A stretch of DNA of 64,000 nt, from positions 18,721,824 to 18,785,823 of the forward strand of contig OZ024733.1 of the NCBI GenBank assembly GCA_964016875.1, written 5' to 3'. The stretch comes from Fallopia convolvulus (taxonomy: Eukaryota; Streptophyta; Magnoliopsida; Caryophyllales; Polygonaceae). The notes beneath the pieces are model-generated. The model made no database searches. It saw only the letters and a list, made by a program, of their open reading frames with translations, and was not told where the DNA came from. The position numbers were made by a program, and so were the translations under genes. How positions within the stretch are numbered: the first letter of the stretch is position 1; each line of letters opens with the position of its first letter. This document shows positions 20,729-32,730 of the stretch, in pieces.

Positions 20729-23700
20729 TGTAACACCCCTATTTTTAAACCAAGGGTGCTACCGCCAGTGACGTCGGACTTTTACCACCCGAAGCCACCC
20801 GAGGCTAGGTAACACAACACATTTCAAGTAAAAACCATAATGCAGGAATTATATTACAAATATTAAACTTGTTCATTACATACTGACTGAAGGGAAACAA
20901 ATACTATTATTACATCTTCATTGTTCATTTAGGGAAATACATCAAAAGTGAACAGCAGCGGAATATTAAGACGACCAGTTATAGACCATGGTTCGTACAT
21001 AAGCATGTGGGACCCAAAATACTTTAAAACATTTAAAACAAACTTCCTTCCTTCCTTCCTTCAAGGTCTTCAAGGCTCCGTCTTCTAACCTATTGGGGTC
21101 CGGCCTTCACTACCTGATATTTCCATAAAAGGCAAGAAATACCAGCCGGACGAACCGGGAAAGAAAGAAAGCGGGTTAGTCTATCTAGAGACTAGTAAGT
21201 GGAAGAATAGGGCTAGGTTCTCATGGGAAAATCTAAACATGTGGCATCGAATATCCGAGTAACAATCCGGTCGATGATCCAACAGTTAGCGTCCCGAAAG
21301 AAGAGAAAAGATAACAGAGTACAAGATTGAGATAGGACACCACAACTATGTGGTTCCATTGGAATTACGAGATTTGTTGGGAACTGTATTATCACAGATT
21401 TGATAGTTTAAAAGCCTCCGTCGACTATCCGGACCTCGACTAACCTCACCATACTCGGAAATGCCAATGGGGAGATGGCCGCTAGGGCTTTCTACACCTA
21501 ACCCATTTCGCCATTTTATAGGCGTTGAAACAAGTCGAGCATGAATTCAGATTAGAAGACAATCTTTTCAAGCCGGGAGCGAGAACGGTCTTCCAAGTTG
21601 TACTAACCGTCCTGGTTCGTTAATTATAGTGCATTGGGCACTCTATCTTTCCTTAAGTCATAAAACTTGCAATTTAGTTAACGACTTTTAAGTTGGCTCG
21701 CAAATTAGCCGGAGATGCCAAGGACAATATATCGGACCTTGCATATTAGTGCACTTAGCTAGAGTGCAGGCACCTCTCTTATCGATAGAGCAGGCAGAGT
21801 CATGACCCAAGGTTAGGAGTCGATAATAGATATACCACCTAACAAGTTATAGAGAGATATGCGAGTCAAAACCCGAAATCCCTATTCTACAATTATCCAC
21901 AACAAAGAGATCTCAAAGGAAAATCGCCATTCGCATAAGAGCACAATCAACGGCCCTAAATTGTACTAGCAGTACGAATAATAAGAAATAACGAACAGTC
22001 GTTAAATCTAAGCAATAAATAAACCTAATTTCGGTTATTTGGCAAATAAGTGTTCCCAACAATTAAGCGATATTAAACGGAAATAGAAATTCACGTTTAA
22101 TAAAAAAAGGTGAGAGAGAACCGTCCACTTACCTTGAAAGCGAACTTAGCAAAAAGATCAAGGCAACAACTTCAAGGAGAACTTCTTAAACCTTTCCTGG
22201 TAAGAACAATTCTAAAAGCTCAAATAGACGATTTATGAATAAACTCCTTAACTGTTTATTCCCTCTTCAACGTCTATTCGAAAAACGAGCAGAGTAACTA
22301 CTTAGGTTAATGCCATTGTCATATATAATAAATTCTTTATATAACTCTTTAGCAAACTTGATTATGTCTTTGAGAGTAAACGTCTCCTGATCGTATTACC
22401 TCTTTTTATAGATTTTAATGGTCGTTTTATTCCTTTTTAAACGAACTCCATAAAATCATAAATGACATAAAGCTTAAATATGATCTTGAAGGACCAAGGT
22501 CATAGAAATTGAAATAACGATCACTTCGACCAGGAATGGACTAGGTCGAAGGACGGAAAGATAAAGGCGGAAATTGAATAACGATCAACTTCGACCAGGA
22601 ATGGACTAGGTCGAAGGACAGATAAATAAAGGCGGAAATTTAAATAGCGGAATTTAGATATCCACAATCCCAAACGGGTAATGGGATTAAATGACTTTAG
22701 TTATTATTATATATAAAGAAATAGTTATATATATATAAATCCTTTTAATAACGTCATTCCTTAGGGTTAGATTTTGATGATCATACGTCATCTTTTTGGT
22801 ACTTTCTTATAAATGAAAAGTGTTCATTTATATCATACGAACGTGGTATAAAATTCTCGGAATTTAATATCGACCAACGGAACGTATAAAGGGATCGAAA
22901 GTTCATACCAAGAGATCGACAGTATGGAAGATCGGAGCATCGGTTTCAAGAGCGGTTTGATCCTATGGCGTCGTGGCAACGTCACGATCCTAACGGCGTC
23001 AACGAAGGGCAGAGTAATGACTCCGAAAGGACTTGACAGTGACCCGAATCGGCGTTACGGTGTGAACGAGGCTGAACAGAGAAGATATATGCCGGCGTGA
23101 ATAAAACTGAACGGAGGGAGTGAATTGAAGAAATATTGAACCAGAGAGTGAATTAGGAATTGAATTAGAGAGGGAGGTGGGCCAACTCAGTTATCTCTCT
23201 GCCAAAATGAAATTGAAAAATGGTTTTGATTTGCTGGGTAAAGAAATTCCAAACGGAGGAGAAATGGATCTTTGAACAGAGAGATGCAATTGTTAATTGG
23301 CTGCAAGAGAAAGTGAACGAATTTGTGAACGGAGGAATGAGTTGCCCTCTCACCTATTTATAGCCAACAATACGTGGGCAACAAGAAGTTATACAGTGTA
23401 AAGATAACTTTGAGATGTCGGTAGAAATCGTTATGCGTATTAGAACGGGAATTGCGTTAGGGCGGTAAAATTATATACCTCGGATTATAATACTCCTTTT
23501 ATGGAAACGATCCGAAAAATTATGTAGACTAATAAAATCAACTCGGATGATTTTAATTCGCTACTTTTAATTTTAGGTGTTACGTTTCAGAGTATATCTG
23601 CGACGAGTATATAATGAATTAAGCGGATCTCACCCGATCAAAGTACTTCTTTCATGGAAGTGATCCCAAAAATTATGTTGGTTAATAAAACCAACTCCAA

Positions 23701-23841
23701 TAATTTTATTCTAACCATTTGTACTTTCTAGGGATAGTTTCCATTAATATGATCGTAACGCGTAACGAGATTTAATAAACGGGTCTTGGAAAGATGCCCG
23801 GAAATATTATCAAAATATCCTGTAAAATCAGGGATATTACA
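20729..23841 (-). mobile_element. 3.1-kb solo LTR nested in element A
   Basis: It starts TGTAACACCCC and ends GGATATTACA (TG...CA) and is flanked on both sides by AAGGC (20724-20728 and 23842-23846), a perfect 5-bp duplication. Long LTRs with TGTAATATCCC ends are typical of plant chromovirus (Del/Tekay-like) gypsy elements; this family name is inference. A minus-strand TATAAATAGG at about 23353-23363 suggests minus orientation. No internal domain is present, so it is a solo LTR. It includes a 64-bp tandem repeat at 22513-22640. Confidence 0.85.
22513..22640. repeat. 64-bp tandem duplication within the solo LTR
   Basis: Two copies of a unit containing CGACCAGGAATGGACTAGGT lie head to tail with a 64-bp period and few differences. 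Confidence 0.85.
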
Positions 23842-24117
23842 AAGGCTGGCATGGCGTTGGCGCAGATCGAATCTGGTGCGTCGTTGACGAGGGTCGGCGT
23901 TGTGGTCTCGGGCACGCCATAGCATGGATGGTCTGCGATGCCGATGATAGTAAGGCACACGATCGAAGGCTCAATGTTAGCGTGTCGTGGCTGGCAAGTG
24001 TCCACGCCACTATAGAGCTCGTGGCTCGAGCGATGGCGCGAGTTCGTGCTCTAGTGATGGGTCCATTGGAGCGTACAAACAAGGATTCCTCCTAGCTAGC
24101 ATCCATGGGCGAGGTCA

Positions 24118-24424
24118 AGTCAATATTCAATATTCTATGTATCCAAGGGTTTCTCTATTGCTTAGACTCCAACCCACTCTTTGTTTATATTGATGCCCTA
24201 GTGCATGATAATAGTTAATATTCTATCTATCCTTCATTGACTCTTTCTCTGTGTAGAAAGAGCCAATGAAGAATCCCGGTGAATTAAGAAAATATTTGAT
24301 TTGAATTAAGTAAACAGTTGATTGTAGAGAATTTCGATCAGTATAGGCTTGAACAAGAGCTAAACAGCTGCCAGAATGTGTAAATTATGCTTAGGAGTTT
24401 TGATCAATATAAGCTTTAACAAGA
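24118..24424. other. Spacer with a partial tandem duplication at the element B target
   Basis: No gene. A unit running from TTTCGATCAGTATAGGCTT to GCTGCCAGAATGTGTAAAT (24332-24386) is followed by a second copy that starts at about 24400 (TTTTGATCAATATAAGC) and is broken by element B. Its end, GCTGCCAAATTGTGTAAAT, appears at 35971-35989 beyond element B. Confidence 0.65.
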
Positions 24425-25054
24425 CGTTAGTGCACAAAAAATATGCCTTCAATGCACTAATTGAATGCTCCTCCTTCCTCTTCTGTTCCAACTGCCTCTT
24501 AACTTGTAACCTGCAAAAAAATGAACACATGGGGCGGGGACTCCCTAATCCACCTTCGATGCCTAAGTCAAAAGAGCATTTATCGATTGAGCATCGAGAA
24601 ATAAACAAGAAAGCTAGAGAATCAACGAGTATGAATCTCCTTGAACAGTCGAGCTAAGTGAATATTAGCCTATTCAAGCTCTCAATATGTGTGTTAATAT
24701 TTAAACTGAGCGAATATCAGTCTATTCAATGTATGCTCTTCTACACGGCTAAGACGTGTATTTATAATGGAAGAAGGAGAGCTAGGGTGCCGAAATTTCT
24801 ATCTTTAGGGCCGAAAATTATATCTCTTATAAGGTTGGTCAACTACCTTAAAGCCCAAGCAGATAATATCTTATCCCCTTCTCCAAGTAAAATTCTATCT
24901 TTAATGAAAGATAAAATCTTCCATTAATTTGCATAACCACCATATTTAAAATAATAAGAAAATAGATAAAAGATAATAAATATGTAATAAATAAAAATAC
25001 CTTTAAAGCGATAGATAGGAAAATAATTATGGTATTTATTTTTACCCGCTCACA
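24425..25054 (-). repeat. Element B 3' LTR
   Basis: 630 bp, pairing end to end with 35335-35964. The first base is C instead of the T expected for TG...CA. The minus strand carries TATAAATA at about 24759-24766. Confidence 0.88.
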
Positions 25055-25564
25055 ATTGCCCCACCTACGTCTTTGTACACGTTTCCCACATGTACTAGGA
25101 CGTAGCGTACAAAGGTGTCCTATTCGAAGTGGCAATGCAGATTAGTCGATTAGGTTCCCCTAATGTGCATGCGTGCATGTTCGTACATCCATGAGCGAAT
25201 TCGTGTGTGTATATTCGTACATCCATGAGCAAATATCATGTGATTCGTGCGTGCGCGTGTGCGTATTCCTACATCCATGAGGGAATATCATGGGCTTCTA
25301 TATCTATGAGCGAATATTATAGTTCGTATATCTATGAGCGAATATCATAGTATTTCTTTCACATACATGCATATGTCAAAATCCATTAGTGCGATGAACT
25401 AATGTTGCGCTTAATATTTTTTTATGCAAGACTCAAACTAATGCAAAAAACTAACTTTTATTAAAAATAAACATGAATGACATGATTCTAAGGACTGTAC
25501 TAATGAATGAAAAATAAAAACGTAAGGGCCTCATCAAAACCACATGGAAAAATGAATGCGCTAT
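25055..25564 (-). other. Element B polypurine tract and tandem-repeat tail
   Basis: Next to the LTR the minus strand reads GTAGGTGGGGCAAT, the polypurine tract. From about 25180 to 25352 a degenerate tandem repeat of TCGTACATCCATGAGCGAAT-type units (about five, spacing 21-55 bp) precedes the end of gag. Confidence 0.65.
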
Positions 25565-27490
25565 TTACATGCATTTCCTAATCCCGGATCCCTGCACGGG
25601 GGAAAACAGGTAATTGCGATCACGGTCACGTTCTCGCAAAATGGAGCTCTCAGAAGCAGTCCCGCGGTCGCGGAATTCAGTGTTGCGGTCACGACCTGGC
25701 GACCCGCGGTCGCGGCTATGCCCTAGACTCGAAGTCTTGCTCTCTAAACCAGCGTCGCGGTCGCAGCCCTCGGGCCCGCGATCGTGGTTACACGGCTGGT
25801 TTTCACTCTCAAACGATGCCGAGATTGTTTGGACGACCTCAATTTGCCTCTTTCTCGGCTCTTCACAATTTTTTTGGTTCATTTTTTTAATGTACTCGCG
25901 CAAGTACCCTTCTTGAACAAGACCCTCAAGGCACTCCTTATAGGGCTCATAAGCTTCAATCATGTGCCCTAGTACTTTATGGTACATGCAATATTTCCGG
26001 CTTAGGATATCGTCTTTTGGACATTCATCATGAGAGGGATAGCGGAAATAGCTCTCATGTTTGATGTGTGGTAAAATCTTATAGATTATAATGTTGAAAG
26101 TTGTGTAAACCGCTCTATCTTGCCCCTCCAACGAATGTCCATTTTGCCTAGAGCTCCTGATTGGAGGGCATTGTGACTGTTGAGGCAGAGAGGGCGAATT
26201 CCTTCTCATCTCATGGCTACCTTCTTCCAAGCGCACATATTGGTGAATGCGCTCTTGAAGTCCAACAATGATGGAAGGAGGATGAAGTGTCAACTCTTCC
26301 CTTAGCTTTCTCTCAGCGCGAATTGCCCTTTTAAAGACAGTAATGGTAGTCTTATCATCATAGCCTTCAATCTCAACATAACACTCCATAAAATGATTTG
26401 AAAAGCGGTGCCAGCTTTCATTTTATTCCTTTTTGAAGCCAAAGAGTTATCAAGAGATGTTGCATCCCGGCTATTAGCTAAGTAGCGCTTCACAAATTTA
26501 TTTTACAATTGATCCCAAGACCGAATTGATCCTGGTTTGAAACTTTGGAACCACTTCAATGATCCCTTGGAGAGACTACTTGGGAACATCTTGCACATTA
26601 TAGCTTCCTCGGATACCCACAAAGCCATTTTATGAGAATAAGAGGCTATATGATTTACAAGATTCGAGTGCCCATCATAAAGAGTAAAAGATGGCGGAGA
26701 AAACTTTGTTGGGGGTCGGGTTTGTTGAATATCTCCATGGAATGGTGTCGATGTCACCAGATCCAATTTATGCTCTGCTTTCTCTTGAGCCGATTGCAAG
26801 GTCCCACCTTGCGCTCTTAAAAGATCAAGCAGCCTCCTTTGAGTGCGACTAAGAGCCCGGTCCCTTCCTTCAAGTCTCTCTCTACTCTTACTCTGACGTT
26901 GATTCCGTTGTCTTTTCTTCTTTTTGCCTCGGTCACGTCTTGGCTCGGGATTTTCAGAAACCAAGTATCACCGAAGATCGCCACAGCCGCGATCGTGACC
27001 ACTATCACCGCGGTCGTGGTCACTTCCGCCGCATTTGCGGCTTCGTCCGCAGCGATCTTCGCGGTCTCTGGGCTCGCTCAAATCGTCCGAGGATGGGTCG
27101 TTGAATTGAGGAGGGTCCGCGGCCCGAGGCCTCTTGCACAAGAGTGACTCATGATGGTGGTCCCTTCATCGGTCTCTCGGCGCCCTACGATCGCTATCAT
27201 AATCAAATTGCATCTCCTCTGATTCGTTAGAGCTTATTGGTTAAGGACTACGACGGCTATCGGCGAATTCAATAACACTAGCAAGCCGTCGAGTTGTCCT
27301 TTCAACTACAGACTCACTGATAGGGCACTTACCTTGAACCTTGTCCAAGGAATGCTATAATCTAGCGATCTCTTCCAAGGCTTGGTCCAAGCAGGAGTCA
27401 GCCTCTGCACACCTAGTTTGGTACTTCTCATTCTCTCTTAGAGTAGTAGCCAAAGCATGGGTGCTCTCATCTTCTTCTTCATCTCCGGCT
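25565..27490 (-). pseudogene. Element B gag, main part
   Basis: Minus-strand frames encode a Ty3/gypsy gag. A capsid-like block reads PPSFTLYDGHSNLVNHIASY, then CKMFPSSLSKGSLKWFQSF. After a stop at 26505 comes FVKRYLANSRDATSLDN. Then a zinc-binding-like stretch CMYHKVLGHMIEAYEPYKEC leads into LVQEGYLREYIKK, a Tat-type gag tail. The C-terminus is an Arg-Asp repeat region (SRDRGSPGRDRNTEFRDRG). Stops and frame changes lie at about 27355, 26970, 26505 and 26400. Gag forms the particle that packages element RNA. Its N-terminal part lies beyond element C at 34600-35085. Confidence 0.78.
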
Positions 27491-27495
27491 GTGGT

Positions 27496-28489
27496 TGATG
27501 TGAGGATCGATGGTGTAGATGATGGTGCAAAGAGATCGCCAAGAGAATCCAAGGAATTCCGACAACAAACACCAAGGAATCCGACCCGTCTTCAACTGGC
27601 TGGATCTTCCTTGTCCAAACTCGGAATTGGGTGATTCTAAAACGAGAATTTAGATCTCTGAGTCTAGTTTAACCCCTCAAAATTTGAGAGTCAGATGATA
27701 TGTAATTTGGAAGTTATGCTGAAAATACTGACATGGTGCAGAATTCCACCAAGATGGAGATGGATCGATGGATGGAGCGTTTGGAAGTGGATTGATGGAT
27801 TGTTGGACATGGATGCTCAAACCTTGGATATGACTCACCAAGAATTGAGCAAACTAAGATGCAAGATTGTCGGATATTACTCACCAACAATCGAACAACG
27901 AGATTGAACGAAAGAATTGCAAACTAGATTGAACAAAGTAAAGAAACAACAAGAGAGTATTTTCGTCCAAGTCTAAGAGAAGGAGGAGGGGGAGGCCGGC
28001 CATATAATCTAATAAAAAGCCTCACAAAATCAGCCCCCTCACTTAAGGAAATTACATAAATTAACCCGAAAACATAATAATTGTCCTTAACCGTAGAATT
28101 GTCACTTAGAACCATGAAGCAAAATAAGACTCCAACCATCTTCATTGCACTCTTTCGGAAAGCTACACCCCATGAGCTCCTCTTGTACTTGAAATAGAAC
28201 GGCCTTAGCTCAGGATCGAGTAATACGACCTAGATAAGGTGTGGCTCCTTGAGATTTAGCACCATCAATACTGGAATCCGCCTTTTGGCCAGGCGCGCCA
28301 TCCCCATGCAAGGGCACGCCTCCAGCCGTGTGCAAGGGCACACCGTCCCTTGGCAAAGGCGCGCCATCATCCCTCCGCAAGGGCGCGCCACCATCCAAGC
28401 TTGTAGGCGCGTCTAGGGTATGCCATGGCTCCTCCAAGTGTTCCGACGTGTGCTCCATTGTTGGCTCGGATATCGATGGAATCACATCA
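27496..28489 (-). repeat. Element C 3' LTR
   Basis: 994 bp, the same length as its partner at 33601-34594. The end of the integrase reading frame runs on into it. It contains a series of GGGCGCGCC-type units at about 28300-28390. Confidence 0.92.
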
Positions 28490-28737
28490 TCCTCCTCCCC
28501 TTGAAAAGGGTTCGTCCTCGAACCTAGATCCGGCTCAAAATCAACATCATCGTTAGAAAAATAAGGAACAAATTCGGATACGTTAAATACCTCATGGACT
28601 CCATAATTCGGAGGAAGATCAAGCTTGTAAGCATTGTCGTTGATGCGCTCTAACACTTGGAATGGTCCATCTCCACATGGCTTAAGCTTAGAATTTCGAA
28701 GGGTAGGATTTTGATGCGCTCTAAAGTGCACCCTCAC
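28210..28737 (-). pseudogene. Element C integrase C-terminus
   Basis: The minus strand encodes VHFRAHQNPTLRNSKLKPCG, then GPFQVLERINDNAYKLDL and GVHEVFNVSEFVPYF, the GPY-like C-terminal region of gypsy integrase that contacts DNA. The frame then continues into the LTR as a repetitive Gly/Ala/Pro-rich tail ending GRITRS. The polypurine tract (minus AAGGGGAGGAGGA, about 28490-28505) lies within it. The catalytic core that should precede this part is missing. No chromodomain is visible. Confidence 0.82.
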
Positions 28738-30896
28738 TTGGAATGGTCCATCTCCACAAAGATAGAGTCCCTACCCCTTTTTGTCCTAGGCAACCCCAAG
28801 ACAAAATTCATAGAAATATCCTCCCATGGGGCACAAGGAATAGGCAAAGGAGTATACAAACCGTGAGGGTGCACTTTAGACTTTGCACGCACACATGTAG
28901 CACATGAAGCACAAAATTTCTCTACCGACCTAAGCATGTGAGGCCAATAGAAATGCTCCCTAAGCATATGCAAAGTTTTCATAACACCAAAGTGTCCCAT
29001 GAGGCCGCCTCCATGGGCCTCTTGAACAAGCAATCGCCTAACCGAACCACTAGGCACACACAAGCGAGTTCCCTTAAAAAGAAAACCCTCATGCAAATAA
29101 AATTGATCCCGACTCCCCCCCCCCTTCAAACAAGCATGAAAAATGTCACCAAACTCAGCATCATGAGCATACAACTCCTTCATAAAAGAAAATCCAAGCA
29201 AATGAGCATTTAGTAAAGAGAAGAGAGCGTACCTCCACGACAACGCGTCGGCGACGACTTTGTCCTTGCCTTTCTTATGCTTGATGACATAGGGAAAGGA
29301 TTCAATGAACTCCACCCATTTGGCATGCCTTAGATTCAGTTTTGCTTGCCCTCTCAAGTACTTCAATGCCTCGTGATCGGAATGGATAACAAACTCCCAA
29401 GGCAAGAGATAGTGCTCCCACGCCCGTAGCACTTGAACAAGAGCAAGTAGCTCTTTGTCGTACGTAGGGTACTTGAGCTCGGCACCTCCAAGCTTCTCAC
29501 TATAATAGGCTATAGGCCGCTCCTCTTGCATAAGTACACCACCGAGCCCGATTCCCAACGCATCACACTCTATCTCAAACATCTTGCCAAAATCGGGAAG
29601 AGCCAACAACGGCGCTTGTGTCAACTTAGCTTTAAGGGCTGCAAAGGCCTCTTCTTGCGCCTCTCCCCACATAAATGGAACATTCTTCTTGGTAAGGAAG
29701 GTTAAAGGCGCAGCCAAGGTACTAAAATCACGAACAAACCGGCGGTAGAAACCGACTAGTCTAAGGAAGCTCCGGACTTGTGTCATAGTTGTCGGTGTTG
29801 GCCATTCTTGAATCGCCTTCACCTTCTCTTCGTCCACTTGTATACCATTCCTACTCACAACAAAACCAAGAAATACCACGTGATCCGAACAAAAGTGGCA
29901 CTTCTTGAAGTTAGCAAATAGGCGCTCCCTTTTCAAAGCTTCAAGCACTTGCCTAAGGTGCTCGACATGGGATGATAAATCGTGGCTATAAATTAAAATA
30001 TAATCAAAGTACACAACCACAAACTTACCAATTAAAGGTCGAAGGACGTGGTTCATCAAGCGCATGAAAGTGCTCGGAGCGTTGGTTAATCCGAAGGGCA
30101 TAACCAACCACTCGTAGAGGCCTTCCTTGGTTTTGAACGCCGTCTTCCATTCATCTCCCTCCTTCATCCTTATTTGATGGTATTCGCTCTTAAGATCAAT
30201 TTTGGAGAAGAGACTCGCACCATGCAGCTCGTCAAGCATATCCTCGAGCCTCGGAATCAGATGACGATACTTGATGGTAATGTTGTTGATCGCTCGACAA
30301 TCAACACACATCCTCAATGTGTCGTCCTTCTTAGGCACAAGAATGACGGGCACGTCAAATGGGCTGAGGCTCTCATGCACATAGCCCTTATCAAGGAGCT
30401 CTTGAACTTGCCGTTGAAGCTCCTTAATTTCCTCCGGATTGGCTTGATAGGCTGGACGGTTCGGTAGAGTAGCACCGGGGACAAAGTCGATTTGATGCTC
30501 GATTCCTCTAAGCGGTGGTAGTCCTGTTGGCACCTCTTCTTGGAAAAGCTCCTCAAAGTCCTGCAAAAGATTAGAAATAGAAGGAGGAAGATCAACTAAT
30601 TCTTGGGAAGATAAATAAGATTCTTGAAAAACAAGCAAAAGACAAACGCCACTTCCCTTGAATGTATGAAGAATCTCCTTCGGTTTAGCCAAAAGCAAGG
30701 GCGTAGAAGGGCCGCCTAGAGCTAGCTTCTTGTCCTTCTTTCCCTCTTGAAGCGCATGCTTCTTTCTTTGTTCCTTCGCTACGTGGTCCAACATAATTTC
30801 ATGGGGAGTCATCGGGTGCAACGTCACCTTCTTTCCCTCCATTTGGAAATGATACTCGTTGGAGACGTACGCCATCATGAATAGCTCCCTTGTCAT
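28734..30896 (-). pseudogene. Element C pol: RT, RNase H, integrase start
   Basis: A 720-codon open frame on the minus strand. RT blocks run from PSGLPPLRGIEHQIDFVPGA-like sequence through VPKKDDTLRMCVDCRAINNI, SKIDLKSEYHQIR and MPFGLTNAPSTFMRLMNHVL. The catalytic site reads VVYFDYILIYS where active enzymes have a D-D pair, so the second Asp is Tyr. RNase H follows with ECDALGIGLGGVL and HSDHEALKYLRGQ. The integrase zinc domain (HFGVMKTLHMLREHFYWPHM, CASCATC) and the start of the core are present. The first catalytic Asp is replaced in DISMNFVLGLP. The frame ends where the core has been deleted. Two catalytic substitutions plus the deletion make it inactive. Confidence 0.9.
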
Positions 30897-32730
30897 ATTG
30901 CCAAGGGCGCCCCAAAAGGAGATGACAAGCGGTCATCGGCACCACATCACACTCCACCTCATCCTTGTAAGGCCCTATAGAAAAGCAAATACGAGCCCTT
31001 TCCTTGACTTGGATCGGGGCGTTAGAATTCAACCAACATAAAGGATAAGGTAAAGGATGGCAAGTAGTTTTCAAAGAAAAACGATCCACCACCTCTTGAC
31101 TAATAATATTACAACAAGATCCGCTATCGATAATCACACTACATACCTTATCCATGATTTTGCATCGAGTGTGAAAGATAACTTCCCGTTGGCTAGGTGT
31201 GGTGGTGTTCTCCGTCATGAAGAGCGTCCGTTGGACCACGAAGCACTCTCCCTCCTCGGCGGTGACATGGAGGCCGTCTTCCTCAACCTCGGGGCTCTCC
31301 TCTTCCGCAGCCTCTTCTTCCTCATACTCGTACTCCCCTTGGGAGTTAAGGAGAACCTTCCGTTCATTGGGACAATCCCGAGCATAGTGCCCATGGCCAA
31401 GGCACTTGAAACACTTCACATCGCTCGCCCTTACTCCTCCTTCTTGCCGAGGACGTGGGGGAAAATCTTTCCTCGGTTGAGGAGTTGAGTCCTTCCTTAT
31501 TTCCGGCTTCCTAAACTGAGTTGGCGGTGCCCTATGAGCCGTGGATGAAGGCTGCCACGCTCGAGAAGTCGTTGAACTTGAACGCTGTTAAGCAAGTTGC
31601 TTGTAGATATGGTTGGTGTAATGAAGCACTTGCTCAATATCGGTACCCCTACTAAAGTGCTGCATACTCACAACATTTTTTAGTTCCAAATTTAACCCAT
31701 TGACAAATTTAGAGATAACATACTCGTCGAGAAATTGTACGCGAGAACAAAAAATGAGCATACGCAGCTCGTTGTAAAACTCGTCGGGAGTCCGGTTTCC
31801 TTGACGCACTTGCTCCAACTTGGCGTGGATGCGCTCCGTAGAATCTTGAGGCACGAACCGCTCCTCTAAAGCCTCTCTTAGATCTTGCCAAGTGTTGAGT
31901 TGAGGCATCCGACATGCTCTCCTCAAGGCCTTGTCCTCGAGCCACCATTGGTAAGCAAAGTCGGTAAAATGTATGGCCGCCATGGCCACTCGCCTAGCAT
32001 CATCATATCCATAGAAGTCAAAGATTGACTCCACCTTGGCAAGCCATTCAAGGCATGCATCGGCGTCGGAAGTTCCCGAAAAAGTCGGCACGTTCAGCTT
32101 AATGCCGTGATGGGGATCCCGAGCCCGCTCCTCGTAGTGCATCGGCGTGCCTTGCCAAGGCTGCCCTGCGGCTACATTGGCCGGCCCTCTAGGAGGTTGG
32201 CCACGCCTTGGTAGATGCAAAATAGGTGGGGGTTGAGTGATCGTTGCTGTATTGGCCTCTTGATAGCTCGGGGCTCCATATACTGAAAAGTTAGTAGAAC
32301 TAATAGGAATATTATTAGGAAATGTAGCGAATGAAGGCCTTACCCCGGAATTGGCCACAAAGTACGGATTGTGGAAGCTCGTAGGAGGAATGTAAGGAGG
32401 CATAATCCCCATGGAGGTACTCACACCGATGGATGCTTACACCTCCGTGTTTGGCAAGTAAGACGTAGAGGCCTCTTCGTGCAACGACTCCACTTGGTTA
32501 GCGCTTTGTAACACACTTGGTAGAGTCCCCGTTTGAGGCAACCGTGCTCTATCATCTCGGCCTTGTACTTGGCTCTCCAAATCAGCCATCCGATTAGTGA
32601 TACGAGTCTCCATAGCTTCCATGGATTGTTGCAAGGATTGCAACATGGCAGCCACCGAACTAGTGGACGTCTCTTCAACCTGTTGCTTATCCTTCTCATC
32701 CCCTACACTTGTCATCTTAAAACACGGCAA
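30799..32730 (-). pseudogene. Element C gag and protease
   Basis: A single minus-strand frame from an ATG at 32728-32730 (or the second Met six codons later, MTSVGDEKD) is interrupted only by two TAA codons, at about 32437 and 31588. A coiled-coil-like N-terminus (MLQSLQQSMEAMETRITNRM) is followed by a proline-rich linker. Next comes the retrotransposon gag capsid (LNVPTFSGTSDADACLEWLA, YQWWLED, LEQVRQGNRTPDEFYNEL), then the knuckle CFKCLGHGHYARDC and an acidic stretch. The aspartic protease has the active site VIIDSGSCCN and LLGRPWQYD. A frameshift near 30860 separates it from pol. Confidence 0.88.

Larger units (their letters stand above)
14186..24117 (-). mobile_element. Ty3/gypsy element A, internally deleted, with nested LTRs
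   Basis: Two diverged LTRs flank an internal region that carries, in minus orientation, a primer-binding site, gag pieces, a short integrase tail and a polypurine tract. The left (3') LTR is 14186-15081. The right (5') LTR is 20087-20728 plus 23847-24117, interrupted by a 3.1-kb solo LTR. The rebuilt lengths agree (896 and about 913 bp). Pol is almost wholly missing. I could not find a matching 5-bp flank duplication, so the exact outer ends are uncertain by a few bases. Confidence 0.75.
20087..24117 (-). repeat. Element A 5' LTR, interrupted
   Basis: Parts 20087-20728 and 23847-24117 together match the left LTR of element A. They are separated by the 3113-bp solo LTR and one copy of its AAGGC duplication. 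The outer end is GGTCA at 24117, versus GGTTCACA in the partner. Confidence 0.72.

Noticed and set aside
31057..31488. 143-codon plus-strand frame
   Set aside because: Shadow of the gag/protease of element C, which has clear domains on the minus strand.
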